DNA of 64,000 nt from Gymnorhina tibicen (lineage: Eukaryota; Chordata; Aves; Passeriformes; Artamidae). A program made the translations under genes and the position numbers. The number at the start of each line of letters is the position of its first letter. The stretch's first letter is position 1. Positions 14,560 to 27,136 of this stretch are shown piece after piece. Below the pieces are notes generated by a model. It worked only from the letters and a program-made list of their open reading frames with translations, searched no databases and had not been told where the DNA came from. Where the stretch lies: assembly GCA_013399875.1 (NCBI GenBank), contig VXAZ01000446.1:716706-780705 (forward strand), written 5' to 3'.

Positions 14560-14582
14560 CCCACCCGCACCCCCCCACCCCC
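14560..14582 (-). other. G-quadruplex motif on the pre-mRNA strand
   Basis: The plus strand has C runs of 3, 3, 7 and 5 separated by loops of 1, 3 and 1 bases. The minus strand, which is the IKZF2 RNA sense, therefore carries G5-T-G7-TGC-G3-T-G3, a canonical four-run motif with very short loops. It sits about 290 nt downstream of the ZF1 exon donor. Confidence 0.85.
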
Positions 14583-14864
14583 ATGGCAGAGAATGACTCC
14601 CACCATCTTGCTCCAGTTAAGAACAGTAAGAAAAGCAATTTCCAGACTTTCGTGCTGTTTTTAAGAACAAAAGGCTGGAAATCAAAGTAAAGGAAGCACC
14701 ATGCTTGCCAGCAAGACAGCATTACCAGAATTTGGAAAGCAGGAAGAGAAACAAAACCAACGAAGCCCATTTTTCCCCTCCCCAGCCTTCTGCTACCCCA
14801 AGAATGAAAAGGGAAGAGAGAAGAGTTGTCAGGTAACATCAACATCGCCACAGATTTTCTTTCA

Positions 14865-14873
14865 GCTGCTTAC
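14865..14873 (-). other. 5' splice site of the ZF1 exon
   Basis: Minus-strand sequence reads CACACTG|gtaagcagc, a strong donor. Joining CACACTG to the next exon (GTGAACGC) gives His-Thr-Gly-Glu-Arg, the standard inter-finger linker, which confirms the junction. Confidence 0.95.
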
Positions 14874-15140
14874 CAGTGTGGCTCCTTTTATGAACCATTA
14901 GCACATTGGGCCCAATGCAAACCATGCCACAGACGTCACATTTCAGTTTACCATTCGGAAGCCGGATTCCTCCCTCGCTTGATAGCTCCTGGATCTTTCT
15001 GTTATCCACCATCTCATTACTCCCAATGAAGGGCTCTTCCAGGCTGCTTCCTTCATCATGAGCTCTGATAATATCTTCATGAATCAGGGGCTTCCTGTCA
15101 AATTCCTCATCACTTTGCATTTCTAGCTTTACTGAATTTG
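14874..15140 (-). CDS. IKZF2: IKZF2 coding exon: acidic linker plus zinc finger 1
   Basis: Internal exon of 267 bp. It starts with CA, the last two bases of a Thr codon split by the intron, has 88 full codons, and ends with the first G of a Gly codon (phase 1 at both ends). The N-terminal part is an acidic, probably disordered linker opening [12 protein letters not shown]. The C-terminal part holds C2H2 finger 1 at 14940-14878 (CDVC then HKRSH), followed by the HTG linker start. In Ikaros-family proteins, fingers 1-4 bind DNA with a GGAA core; fingers 2 and 3 are essential, while 1 and 4 tune affinity and specificity. The protein acts in the nucleus as a repressor or activator in T-regulatory, T and haematopoietic cells. 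The linker differs from mammalian Helios at several places (for example [12 protein letters not shown]), as expected for a bird. The VKLE tetrapeptide fits a SUMO site. The start is set by a tttcag acceptor and the end by a gtaagc donor, not by a Met codon. Confidence 0.96.
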
Positions 15141-15175
15141 CTGAAATAAAAAAAAAAAAAAGAATTAAAATTAAA
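15141..15175 (-). other. 3' splice site of the ZF1 exon
   Basis: On the minus strand a run of 14 T (15161-15148) is followed by atttcag and the exon. The polypyrimidine tract is almost a pure homopolymer, so its length may vary between individuals or assemblies. The phase (A|CA, Thr) matches the family. Confidence 0.9.
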
Positions 15176-16005
15176 CCCATGTATTTTCTAAGTTCACAGC
15201 TAATATCATGATAAACTTTTCACTGTTATCAATATTAAATCACAGCCTTGAAGCTCAAACTATCATGAGAGCCTCATGGTGGTGATGGCATCACAATTTA
15301 CAGCCGCTTATTTTTTTAAGCCCTCGGTTTGTTTTTATTTTCAATTCCTAATTTCTATCCCTATTTTAAAGCTTAAGAACTCAGGTACAGTGTGTTTCAG
15401 ACACCTGCCAAAAGTTGCAGAGGTGCAGCAGGGTTAAGAACTGACCTCCTGCTTCTCAACTTGAACCATGAGAGTTGACTTCTTCTCAAGTAGCCAAAGC
15501 CACAGGAGCAAAGGACAAAGCCAGAGCTGCTCCTTCCAGGCCTCTCCTGTCCAGTGCCCTGAGAGGCAGGGTTCCCAAAGGCACAGTGCAAGGAAACAAA
15601 GCAGGATTGTTCCAAATGCAAAGATCTAGTGAAGCCAGGCTTGTGGGCTGTGCCAGTAAGCTCCAAATCACCCTGCCTGCACGGACAGGACATCTCCCCC
15701 TGATGGAGGGGAGACCAGTCCCTGGATGAGCCTCCAGTGCTTTTCTGCTTTCACCTTCTGATTCATGTCAATGGGATACTGCCAAGGCAAGCAGGGCTGC
15801 AGTGAGACCTACACTGCTGGATTATTTCTATTTGCAAGTGAAATACGTGCAGTTGAAGACCTTTCACATCTGCCTGGTGAGACTGATGGGCTCACTGCTG
15901 ATTTCTGTGATCCTCAGGTGACAGGATAAACCTCCTCTAACCATCGAGAGCTTGTGGGATCAGCAAGCCTTTAAAGGAAACAAATGTACCAGGTTTTTTC
16001 ACAAA

Positions 16006-16044
16006 GGGGTGTCAGTGCAGGGGTGTTAGTGCAGGGGTGTTTTA
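16006..16044. repeat. 14-bp imperfect tandem repeat, about 2.8 copies
   Basis: Units are ggggtgtcagtgca, ggggtgttagtgca and a partial ggggtgtttta. One base differs between the two full units. Confidence 0.85.
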
Positions 16045-17735
16045 ATCACCAGATACCCCATTTCGATGCCTCAAGAATTGGTCAAACCTGCCGAAAGGCC
16101 CGTCCCAGAGTCACAGCCTCCGTCCACAGTGTCAGCCAGAAGGCAAGCCCACGTGTCTGCTTCCCTAAGCCTTGATCCTGCTGAGGGGTTTAACAAGGAG
16201 GTGATTCAGCCTTCATATCTAAGCAGTCTTTGACCTCTGTACTAAGGCCATTGGCACGAGTGCCAGTGACAGCAGCGGACCTGGAGCACAAATCTGTGCC
16301 CTGGGCCTGCCCGGTGTCACCAAACTCTGGCCAGATGTGCTCACTGGCAACTGCCAAGGGGTCTCCATCCAGAAACCCAACAACAGAGTTATAAGTGAAC
16401 ACTGTGAGGCATCACTGAGAGTTTCAAACAGCTGGCCTGGAAATGTCAGAAGAAAAAACCCTACTATTTAGACTTCCTCCTTTATCCTCCTTTCTTCCCC
16501 TTCCCATAAAACACAGGATTCAGAGACTGATGTTGATGTTGCAATTCTAAATCACTGCTGTTACTCCCAGGGAAAGCATAATGAACAGGGTAAAGGCACC
16601 AGAGACCAAGCAATGGTAAGATGTTTTCTTTTTAATCATAAAACCATTGAAACATCTTTCACTACTCATCAAGGCATTAATGGGAGCTAAGGAATGAAAA
16701 GAAAGTACTATTATGGCAAAGCCCACCCACAGCAAGAACACTGCTGGATTGGATCACAGCAGACCAGTATCAGCACAGGCACCGCCATCCACATGGTCTG
16801 TAACTACAAATTTGAGTGCATCACTTATAGAAGGGAATTAATATTTTTGTTGCCACAGGGATGCATTTATTATTCTTAAAAGAGTAAAAAACAGCCCAGA
16901 CTGAGAGGTCAACCAGGACATAGCCCCAAGCAGTGCCCTGGGGTAGAAACAGGTCAAGAGAAGGCAGTTTGCATGGGGAGCAGGAGGGGACTGGCCCCAC
17001 CACGACAGCAGGAGAAGCCGTGGGAAACCATCCTGCCCTGGTGCCGAGCCCAAGTGGCAGAGCCAACAGCCTTCTTACGAGGAGGATCAACCCTTGTGGA
17101 GGGGCTGAGCAGAAAGGAGGAAGAGCAGGAGCTCTGACAGCTCTGTGGGCTGACAGGGAGAGAGCTGAGGTCCCAGACCCACCTGCCCATGGAAAGCACA
17201 CACTGGTGATTTATGGACAGCCCACTTTCAGAGCTAAGGAATGGCAGTTCCCTCTAATAATAGCAGCCTTTCGGGGTATTCAGCAAGTCTGAGAATGAAG
17301 CCCGAAGAAACGGTTCGCTGGCTTTAGGAGCAGGATTTAATACACTCGACCACACAAGTAGCTATAGCAGAGCCAGAAATAGTGCCCTGTGCTCCTCACC
17401 TGAAACCCCAGGTTGCTGCCACAAGCCTGCACACTGTCCTGGCACAGTACTGCACAAAATATCCAAAAGCCACATTCCAATTGTGCATATTTACATGTAC
17501 TCACAAGAGAGAAAGTCTTGGATCTTACGCGTCTTCTTACATATATAAATTTTTGTCTGTTTCTCTGATTTGGAATAATAAACACTGGAGTGCAGTTAGT
17601 GCTGAGCACCACGACTTCCCATTCACAGCTGTGGAGCTCTGCCTGCTCAGCACACAGGAGAACAAGGCTGTGAGAGCTTACAAACGGGAAGACCACTTAC
17701 TTTATCTTCCTTCCCCTAGCACTTCTTTCTGCTGA

Positions 17736-18090
17736 ATGACGCTTTCATGCAACAGGATAAGCAGCACAACCAAACAGCGCGAGCCATTTGCTAAAGCACA
17801 GCCTCCCCACACACACAGAGCACTCCGCAACTCCGGCACTCGGAGCTCACAAAGCCCGAGGAATTCATGCTGCATCCTTGAAAACATCCCAGCTATTCTA
17901 TGGAGCTGTGCAGGCTGTTTGCTCTCTCTCCTTCCCTCACCTTCATGCACACGGAGCACTGCCACTGCCATTTTCAGAAACCCTTTGGTAGCTGCGGAAA
18001 CGCTTCCTCCAGCTGGGACCAGCCGCAGGTCTCCAAGGAGGGGAGCAGGGATCTCCTCTGCTCGTTGCGAGGGCTTTGCTAATCAGGTCA
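17736..18090. promoter_or_regulatory. CpG-enriched intronic block, candidate enhancer or alternative promoter
   Basis: I count about 13 CpG in roughly 350 bp (for example agcgcgag, actccggcactcgg, cgttgcgag), while surrounding intron is CpG-poor. No CR1 or simple repeat explains the composition. A short TATA-like tatatatt lies at about 18119-18126 on the plus strand. The regulatory role is inference from composition only, and no conserved factor site was proven. Confidence 0.35.
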
Positions 18091-18668
18091 TCTCCACTGC
18101 CTTACATCATACGGGTGTATATATTAGGCTGTGTGGTAGCTTGAATACAAACAGGCGCTTAAACTGCATATAGTTTGTTTTCTCTGTTCTCAGCCAGCCT
18201 CGGAAGCTGCAATCATTTAGCAGTGGCACTGTCTTTGTTTTCACCTACAGCACTCAGGGAGCACAATGAACTCTGCTTCAAAGGAAAAAGAAATGTTCAA
18301 GGGATGTTGATGGCTATCCCGTATCATACACAAGGCTCCACATCAAATTTCACCCTGTGTGCTCCTGCCTTGTTCACATGCTTGGTAAAAGCATAAATAA
18401 GTAAATGGATTTTGCTGGGGTTTTTTTAAAGTTTTTGGGACATTCCTAAAAAAAAAAAGACAGCAAAAGAGATAGCAGGGATAAAATTGTAATGCAGCTC
18501 ACTGCAAAAGCACGAACTTGAAGTCAAATAATTTCCTTCCAGTTAATACACGTTCCTTCTACTTTTTCCAGTCCAGCAGAACATCTTGTGGGGAAAAACA
18601 AAAGACAAGCATCACAGAAGTTTCTACCTGTGAATACAAAGCTAATGGCACATATTCACCAGTCCACA

Positions 18669-18742
18669 CATTAACGTTGCTTTCTTTTTCATTTTTCTTT
18701 ATTTTTTGGGGTTTGGTGGGTTTTTGGTTTTTTTGCTTTTTG
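18669..18742. repeat. T/G-rich low-complexity tract
   Basis: T-rich sequence grading into ggggtttggtgggtttttgg and a further T7 run. On the minus strand it is A/C-rich. Confidence 0.75.
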
Positions 18743-21700
18743 TTCAGCACACCAACTAGCTGATCCTGAATCACACTTTATCCTGAGCAGCCAAATTGAA
18801 TGCAATTATTGTTAATGTCTCGTAAGTGCCAATTAAACTCCAATTCCCTGTTAAACAGTTTCTTGGGAACTTTTCAGTACAAAAATATTGCCTTCACCCA
18901 CAAATTAGTGTGGCTACAAACCAGAAGTTGGAAGGTCCACCTAAAAAAACCATTCCTGCTATTTCATCCTCTGTCATGGAAATCTTTCCCTCAAAAGTGA
19001 GACCTGGGGGGAAAAAAAACATCTGTCTTGCTGAGAGATTTGATCCCCAGGTGGACTGTAAATTAAAGCACTGGACATCTTTTTCTTAAGCAAGCAAACA
19101 AGAGTGCAATTTCCACTACGGAACAGAATTCCTCCTGTCCAACACACCAGGGAGAAGGCAGAAGAACTGCGCCCCTCTGTCTCCTCCACTGTCTGCTGTC
19201 CTAGGTCAATGCTTATTTTATCTGTGGCCTTGGAAAGCCAGGCTGGCCACTGTTACCGAGGGTTAGTGGTCTCCAGCTGGAGGTTGGCCTTTCCTGGCAG
19301 CAGCCATGCACCACCAGCCCCTTCCTGCTGCCCCCAGAGCAGCAGCAAGTCAAGCCAGACCCTAAAGGCCTCCCACGCCTCTTCCCCCATCATCCTTCTC
19401 TCGCCAGCAGGAAACAAAGCTTTGGCCCAGCTTCAGACACTCATCCTTGAGGAGGCAAAATTCAAACCTGCCACCCCCGAGGAGCCTTGGATGGCTCTGT
19501 GGGCGTACACAGTGAAGGACATTCACAGACACAAGGCGTTCTCTAACCAAAGTGGCCTGAGAGTGGGTGCCAGGTAGGGCACCAGCAATCCCAGATTCCC
19601 TGTCCAGAACACAACATAAAGCAGCATTCAAAGCCCAGATGATGTGTCTGTCTTTACACCCGGATGCAAAGAAATAACGAAATTGTTACTTCCCTCTGGA
19701 AAATGAGGCTGAGCCCTAACTACAGCAGCACAATGACAGGCAGCTACAGCACAACCTTGTGCATATCGTCCTGTCAGTGGTCAGTGACACCATCTATTTT
19801 AATCATGCACTTCTCCTAGGCAGTGGATTAATGACATTGCTAATTGGCAGCTACAGACAAATAGAAAATGACCCAGTTTCTAACAGGTTTTGAACCCAAT
19901 TCTTACACATCACAAGCCTTGGAGGTGGTGTGTCCCTGTAGTATTAAACTCCCTGTTTCTATACTATCAAAAGCACTCAGCAAGGGTGAGTGCAATACAG
20001 TTAATTTTAAGAAAAGGAATGGCAAACCGATGAGTGTTTTGTAAGATGAAAATTAAAGGAGGAAGGGGGAGAACCCTTCTGTCTTGATGGATATTGAAAG
20101 TTCATGGTAAGGAATACCAGAAGTTGGAAACAACGATCCCTGGCCCTTGTTCAGTCTAAGAGCACTCTTGTAGCAAAAAGAGTCCTTAAAGAGGGTGCTT
20201 ACATCACTCCAGAAGTGTAGTGAGACTTTAATGCATGTTCAAACAGACTTTCCTCCTGGAATAGTACAAAATAGTCTTGGGTGAAAGAAAATTTAATCTT
20301 TGAGTTTCTTGTTGCTGGTAGAATTTGGGTCTTAGTTACTGACACTTTTCAAGTTCATTTCAGCTTAATTGTGAGCTATTAAATGTGTAAACAAGGGAGC
20401 ACCAGCGTCTTACCTTTTTAAAAAGGCACACACACAAGAGGTGAGAATGCCCGCCAAGCAGTGACAGAACCAGGCATGGAATCGGCTCTGTTGTCACCTC
20501 ATAGCCACAAAGTACTTAGCTAACAGGCTGACATTAAAAAGCAAATAGCTTTAGCAAATACTCTTTAGTTCCTGAGAAATGAACGGGTCTCCCCTTCTCC
20601 TGAGGAGCAGGTATCACTCCAAAGCTGTGATGCTGAGGAATACGCAGAGCGAGGTCTGCTCAAGGAACCAGCAGCGCATCTGCTGCTCAGGAGAAAGGAA
20701 GATGTCTCTTCAATAGCACCTGTAGGCAATGCTGTCCTACCAATACTGAAATGCAAGATGTTTCAGTTGAGGGTTAGAAAGGTGTATTTCAAGGGAGCCA
20801 GTTTTGCTTTCACAGCAGATTGAAGCTTTCTGGAGGCTTAGAGAAAAGTGAAGCTGAATCTGGATGGAACAAATGAGGGTGAATGTCACCTTCAAAAGAG
20901 AGAAATTACCCAACTCTTTTCTCGACTTAAGTACCAAAATGTCCTATCACCGATGTTCCCAATGCTGGGTGTCACGTTTGTTTATTGCAAGCTCCAAAGA
21001 TTTAGCTTTTGGCCACCGAGACAGGGCAAATCTTAGATGGTGACGCCGTCTTGTCATGAGTGACCTCCGCAGGGTTCTGTCCATTCAGAACAGTTAAATC
21101 AAACCAAATAGTTCACAAATAATAAAAAGGAGAAAGGAATGTTTTAGAAACTTTGTGCTGAGTCCTTTTCTGCATGCCACAAACGGGATTCTTCAAGCCC
21201 ACAAGGAGGTGGTTAATGCGCCAGAAATTCAGTGAGAACTGATCGGCTTATTTAGGGATCCTTAGAAATTTTTAGTTTTCACATTGAAGAATCTCAGTTT
21301 AAGCCTGCTACCTCTGAAGTCAATTTAAACTCTCACTAAATGCAACAGAAGACTTATTTCATATCTTCTGGAGGTGGTGTGTGCAGTAAGTGTAGACTAA
21401 CAGGTCTGTTACACCCAAGTTTAGTTTAAATTAGGATGCTGTTGTATAGCTAAGCCAAGCTTCAGTCAGGTTTTAGCTGACACAAACTGTGGTTGCCATC
21501 CTCCCTCAATCCCCATCCCTTCCATCTTTTATACTGGCACCACTGCTCATGGAACTGGGTGCTACACCAATCTGGTTGAAAACCAGTCTTCCTGAGAAAA
21601 ATCAACCCTTTTCAGCTGGCTCAGGCCCCTGACCAGGAGTACTGTGCCATCACAACAATCAGCTTTGGCTCATGTGGAACAGCACCCCACATGCCACCGC

Positions 21701-24700
21701 ACGCTTTCAGCAGCAGTGGTTCAAATCTAATCAGGTGGCTTCTCCCAACCCAACTCTCCAGGGTCAGACATAAGGAATGAAGACTGCAGCACTGAAACCT
21801 CTGAAACAATTTTATGCTCAAATGGCCATACAAGCTCATGCAAATATGAAGCTGAAAAGACCACAGTTACAGTTGGAAGGGCTCTGATTTAAGCAAACAG
21901 CATCCCAGCAAGAGCAGCATTAAGAGCTGAGACCTGTTTTCTATCACGAGGCCCAATTTTGATGGTTTCAATGACACAAATGCCAGAAATGTTTTGAGCC
22001 AGCAATCCTTCCAGTCTCCCACAAGGTCACATTCAGTGAGATTCCTGCTGAAGTCCAAAGGCTGGGACACTGAGTAAGGAGTTCCTCGGTGTAAGTAAGG
22101 ATGGCAGTACCTAGCCCAGAATCTGCCCCAGATGCCCAGCCTTCAGGCATGACTGTTTGCTTACCACAAGTCACCCATGCTGCATACTTCCATCTGGCAA
22201 GAGTACGAACTCCTAATTGAATATATATGATTGCTCAGTGTCGCAAGATTCCTCTCCAGAAAGACCTCAGGCCAAATTTCACCCACAAATGCATCTACGC
22301 AAGCAGCACTTACACAAGCGAGAGTCATGTATTCATATCCCAGGGTAGGAAAAGTACTCCTGATGACCCAGCCTCCCCTTCCCTTTTTGCCTGTACTTAC
22401 TAAGTAATTATGGTGCAACAAATACTGTGCTTAACATAATACAAGGTTTCTGCCAATGCCCTATAGGTGCAAGGAGGAGTTTCCCCTTCCCATTCCCCCT
22501 ATCCTTTTGCAGGGCCAGAACCCGATCCCTATGCAAGATGAGTGAACACAGCAGGACTCTGCTCCTAGCTGCTGTCCCCTCTACAGATGTTCAAGCTAAC
22601 TCAGATGATAGTCTTGGACTCATGGATTTTCCCCTAAAGTCAAACTAGGAGCAATTAGTGGATATATCTTTATTTGTTCTGCTACTTTTCTTTTTCTTCC
22701 TGTTTTGATAGGGTGAGAGGCAGCAGGATTTTTCTTTTTCCTCTCCTTTTGCTGTTGCACAAGACATGGTTTTCTGGACAAATGTTATCTGGCAAACTCT
22801 GCCTTTACACAAGACCTGCCCAGCCCTTGTGCTCCCCTGCTCTCTCCTCCCGCACACCGCAACCACTGGGACTTTCTGCCTTTGCGTGAATGATTTGTGA
22901 CTTGTTTCTAAGGGCAGGTGATGCTGGGGGTGGTGGTGCTCAGCAGGTGTTCTCCAGGGCCCTTCCCATTGTGAAGTTCATGCCACAGTCGCTGTGTAGT
23001 ACAGGAGGCAGGTTCGGTGCTGTGGGTGATCTCCTACAGCCTTTCCCTTGCCGACCTAAAGCGAGTCTCTTACTGTCTCTAACGTGTACGTTAAATACTG
23101 TCAGTCTCCTCTCCTACCACAGCTCTTTTTTACTTCAGTAGAGCTATTTCTGATGCACACGGAAAAGCAGAGAGAGGAGGAAAAATAAAGGCTCAGTCCT
23201 GTAGTGAAACACGCTGTCTCTCAAAACATTAAACCATGAACACTTTTTTATTTTTAAGACCGGTTCAGATTCTAATAAGGGAGCAGAAGAAACATACACT
23301 CATTGAGAAGTGACACAACATTCACCCCTAAGTGGATTTGCTAAGAGGCTGCTGAGAGCTCTATATGGTACCAAAACCAGAAGCTTGTAATGGAAAATGC
23401 TTACAAACTACACCTATATGTGGATCATCCCTTATAAACAAAAATAAAGTGATTGATAATATCCATTTGAAGGGACCAAAACCTTATTGCTCACTCACTG
23501 TTGCCTCTGCTTCTTGAAAAGTGCAGGACTTCCTAAATGCTTTCCAGCATATGCAAAGGGTAGTAATTAAAACGATAACGATTATTTCATTTATAAGGAA
23601 CTTTCCATTGGGGATCTGCACTGTATTTGAAAATACACCTGAAGAAATTGTTTGAAGCCAGTGGAATCACTTCTCTGGGTCTGGACTTTGCTTCATTTTC
23701 TGGCATTTTTACCACTAAAGACATTATCTTAAATCAGTGAAAGGTTTTCATTACCAAGTTACACATCATCATTCACAGCTTTCAGGAAAAGTTTTATTTA
23801 TTTCTAATTATATAAACTCTAAATCATCTTAATGCAACCTGACCTAGCCATGTCCTCCTCTTCTAAATAAGGCACCTCCCCAACTCATCAACCCATGGAA
23901 AATTATAGGATAAGCACCTGCCACAAAAATATTTTCTTTGTCACTATATTGTACAAAGGAGATGAACAACAAAACCTGTTTCACTTATTTGTTTGAGCCA
24001 AAGCCTTGTCTGCACCCTGGGAGGCAGGTGGCTGCTGCAAAGCAACGGGCAGGTCCCCAGGTCCATCTGCAGCCCTGGATCACTGCAAATGCCTGAGTGC
24101 AGGGACTTCTCCCCATGCACCTCACAGTCGCGGCCGGGCTGGACTCCTGCGTGACTAAAAGAAATCAAAGGGAAAGCAGCTTTGCCTAACCACAGTATGA
24201 CTACACAATGTTGAAGGAGAACTCTTAAAAGCCAGTGTCTTTGTAAATGCTGACTTCTGTCAGCATGGTGCTACTTTGAGACATGTATTTTTACCTGAGG
24301 CAGCTAAAAAAAAATTGTATGTCCCTACTTGGTTTATTTTTTTTTAATTATTTGAGATGGCAAATGAGGACAAGGATTTAGGGACCTGGAAATACCTGCT
24401 CACAGTTCAGAGACCCCGGCAGTACTGAGTTCAGCCCATTAAGGCAGAACTTAGAGCACAAAAATTCACCCACATCTGAAGATGAACACGAAAGGGCTGC
24501 TCCAAGAGCCACTTACTGTATAAGAACAGCAGCATCTGGTTTAGTCCCTTAACTTTTCCAAATTTAAAGGACAGTAGAGTTTATAATCATTTTCCGTTTT
24601 TGTAAGTCACTTCAAGAATCCAAATCTGTTTAAACCCAAATTTTAATATACTAAATATGGGGGGAGGGTATCTCTGTTGCCTCCTTCCCACAACTTAAAA

Positions 24701-26906
24701 CACACCAGCTATTAAAGCAGCAAGACATTTAAATGACTATTCATTCTGACTTTTTTTTTTAAGCAGTGCTAGGCTTTCACCTGTATCATTATTATGTAGG
24801 CAGTGACAGATGGCAATGAAAAAATATAAAATAACTCTTAGAGTATTAACTTTTTTCAGTACTGTATGTGTCAGATTCTTTAGCATAAATAAATGGCATT
24901 ACACAGTCTCATTAAATCTATACATCTGTGTAGTAACTTGCAATTTATGGATATTTTCTGACACAATGTTCAAACCAACAGGTTTAGCTCACATGTTTCT
25001 TTTCTCACCATGCCATCTCCAAGTCACCAGAAAAGCAAACAAAAGCAAAACCCTACACTAAATATTCCTGAAGAATTTTATGAGAAGATTTGCTATTCAT
25101 CATCTACACATATTTAAGGGAATGAGAAGGGAAGAGGGTGGTGGGATCATGGAAGAAAGGGACTGGAGAGCGTTGGCAAGTAAAACACATAATTAGGTAC
25201 CTAAAATTTACATCTCTAATGAATAAGGAATAACTCCCCAAGTTAGATTAAAACAGTAACAATAGGGACATAAACAGGCACATCTTCTCCTATTGCCCAT
25301 TGAAGCACAGAAGCCCCCACCACATTTTCACCAGAGCACCCAGGACCCCTGAGCAGATCCCCCATGGACTGCTGTGCCCAGACAGAGCAGGGACTGCAGG
25401 ACTGAACACCGAGCTGGAGCGGCTCAGGCTGCTGAGGAGCTGAGGCCATCACCGACCACACAGAAAGGTGCTGTGACTGGCTTTTGAGCACCACTCACCA
25501 TTATCCAGAGGAGCCAGGAAGTTAGAGACATAAGAGCTGCGTACACTGAAGCATTTGATACTTCCTCAAGCCTTTCCCAAACATGTTCCATGAACTCAGC
25601 TACTCCATGGGAACTACATGTCCAACCACCCTGCAGGGCCACGCACACAGGCTCTGATGGATGGTGGAACGAGTTCTTGCTTCTGCAGACCGGGTTACAA
25701 GGGAACAGCAGGGACACTGCACCTCCTGGGACACAGGGCCCCGAGGAAGGTGGGATGGCAGGAGAGGGCTGGCTTGCACACACCAACTTACTCCTGGGAG
25801 CACTTCCAGGCCTGCCTTCATTCATCCTTGAACAGGAGTGGAGCAGCTGTGGGGACCTCACAGCTGCTACAGCCCCAGTTAAAAAGACTCTTTTTGGGCA
25901 GTAAGTTGTGTTTGGGAGCCCTCCCTTTAACACAAGAGCCTGCTGGTCCAGGCGTGGAACAGGATGCAGCACCACTTGCTGTTACCAAACATTTATTAAA
26001 GATGTCAACAAAAGATAAAAATCTGTAAATGCAGCTGCAGTCCTGGAACAAGGAGTCCAGCAGCCCTGCAACCTCAGTCCCCATGGCTGTGTCCCTTTTC
26101 AATTCCCTTGGCAGTGCCTTTGGAGACATTCTCCCAAGAGCTGCAAAGGATCGGGGGAGCTGTTGATTGAGCATCAATGAACAATCCTGCCTGAACACCA
26201 AGTTACACCTTAGACAAACTCAAACCCAGGTGACACATTCCCAGTGGAAAGATGAAATTTGGCATTAGCAGCAACTCCTGCACGTCACACCCTTTTGTCT
26301 GCTTGGGTAAAGGATTTGTTGGGAGCTATTTATGGACTGGCTCTTTTCCTCTAGGAGCTGGTATTTCTGCCTAAAATTAAGATGGCTTGACACTTCCTAC
26401 GATGAGGCCCTGTTTTTTACTTGCTTATCACTTTGCCAAAAACAAGTTAGGCTGAAATGTATAGATAATATTTTAATTTTGTGAGTGTGTGTGAAACTGC
26501 AAATCAAAACAGTTGAACTGGCTCTGACTAAGAGGTCAGAGAAACCACCACCCCTGGTTCTTAATGTTCAAGTCAGGTGATCCACAATCAGCCAAAATAA
26601 CAAAGCCTGCTTTCCTATGAATTTGTACCCACAGCCTCTTTCAAGCTCTCTTTCCTTGCAGGAATTGCAATTTGGGTACCTGCTGCCAAACAGAATGAGT
26701 AACTTTTAAGTTCCATTCGCCTTTCCTTTCATTAATGAGGATCAGCAATCCCAAGAGATCTCCTGACCATGCAACTTCATCTCATGGGTACACTTCTACT
26801 GTGTCAGTTCAAGGAAAGTCAGACCCAGAGACAAAACATCACTGACATGCCTTACTTTGGTTTTGAGGACAGGTCATGTGCATTTAAAAATTATTACTCG
26901 CTGCAA

Positions 26907-27136
26907 TGAAAAGAAGGGGAAAAAAAAAAGCAAGAAAGAAAAGGGGAAAAAAATTGGCATCCTAAGAGGCTCACTAAAGCGCTTTAAAGTGCATAATTCC
27001 ATCATCATACTGTACATAGCACACGATCTCTGAGGGGTAATTATCCATGGATTGGAAGCCAGCATGAATATACACACAGTCAATATGATGTGCTTGCTGC
27101 TGCTTCTCTTTTTTTCTTTCTTCTTTTTTTTTTTTT
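26907..27136. repeat. Purine tract facing a pyrimidine tract
   Basis: The plus strand has a purine-rich run at 26907-26953 (only one interrupting C) and an almost pure pyrimidine run at 27104-27136. Parts are complementary (agaaagaaaa against ttttctttct). Confidence 0.75.

Noticed and set aside
25424..25975. 183-codon minus-strand reading frame
   Set aside because: No recognisable domain, local GC enrichment makes chance frames longer, and no supporting splice structure.
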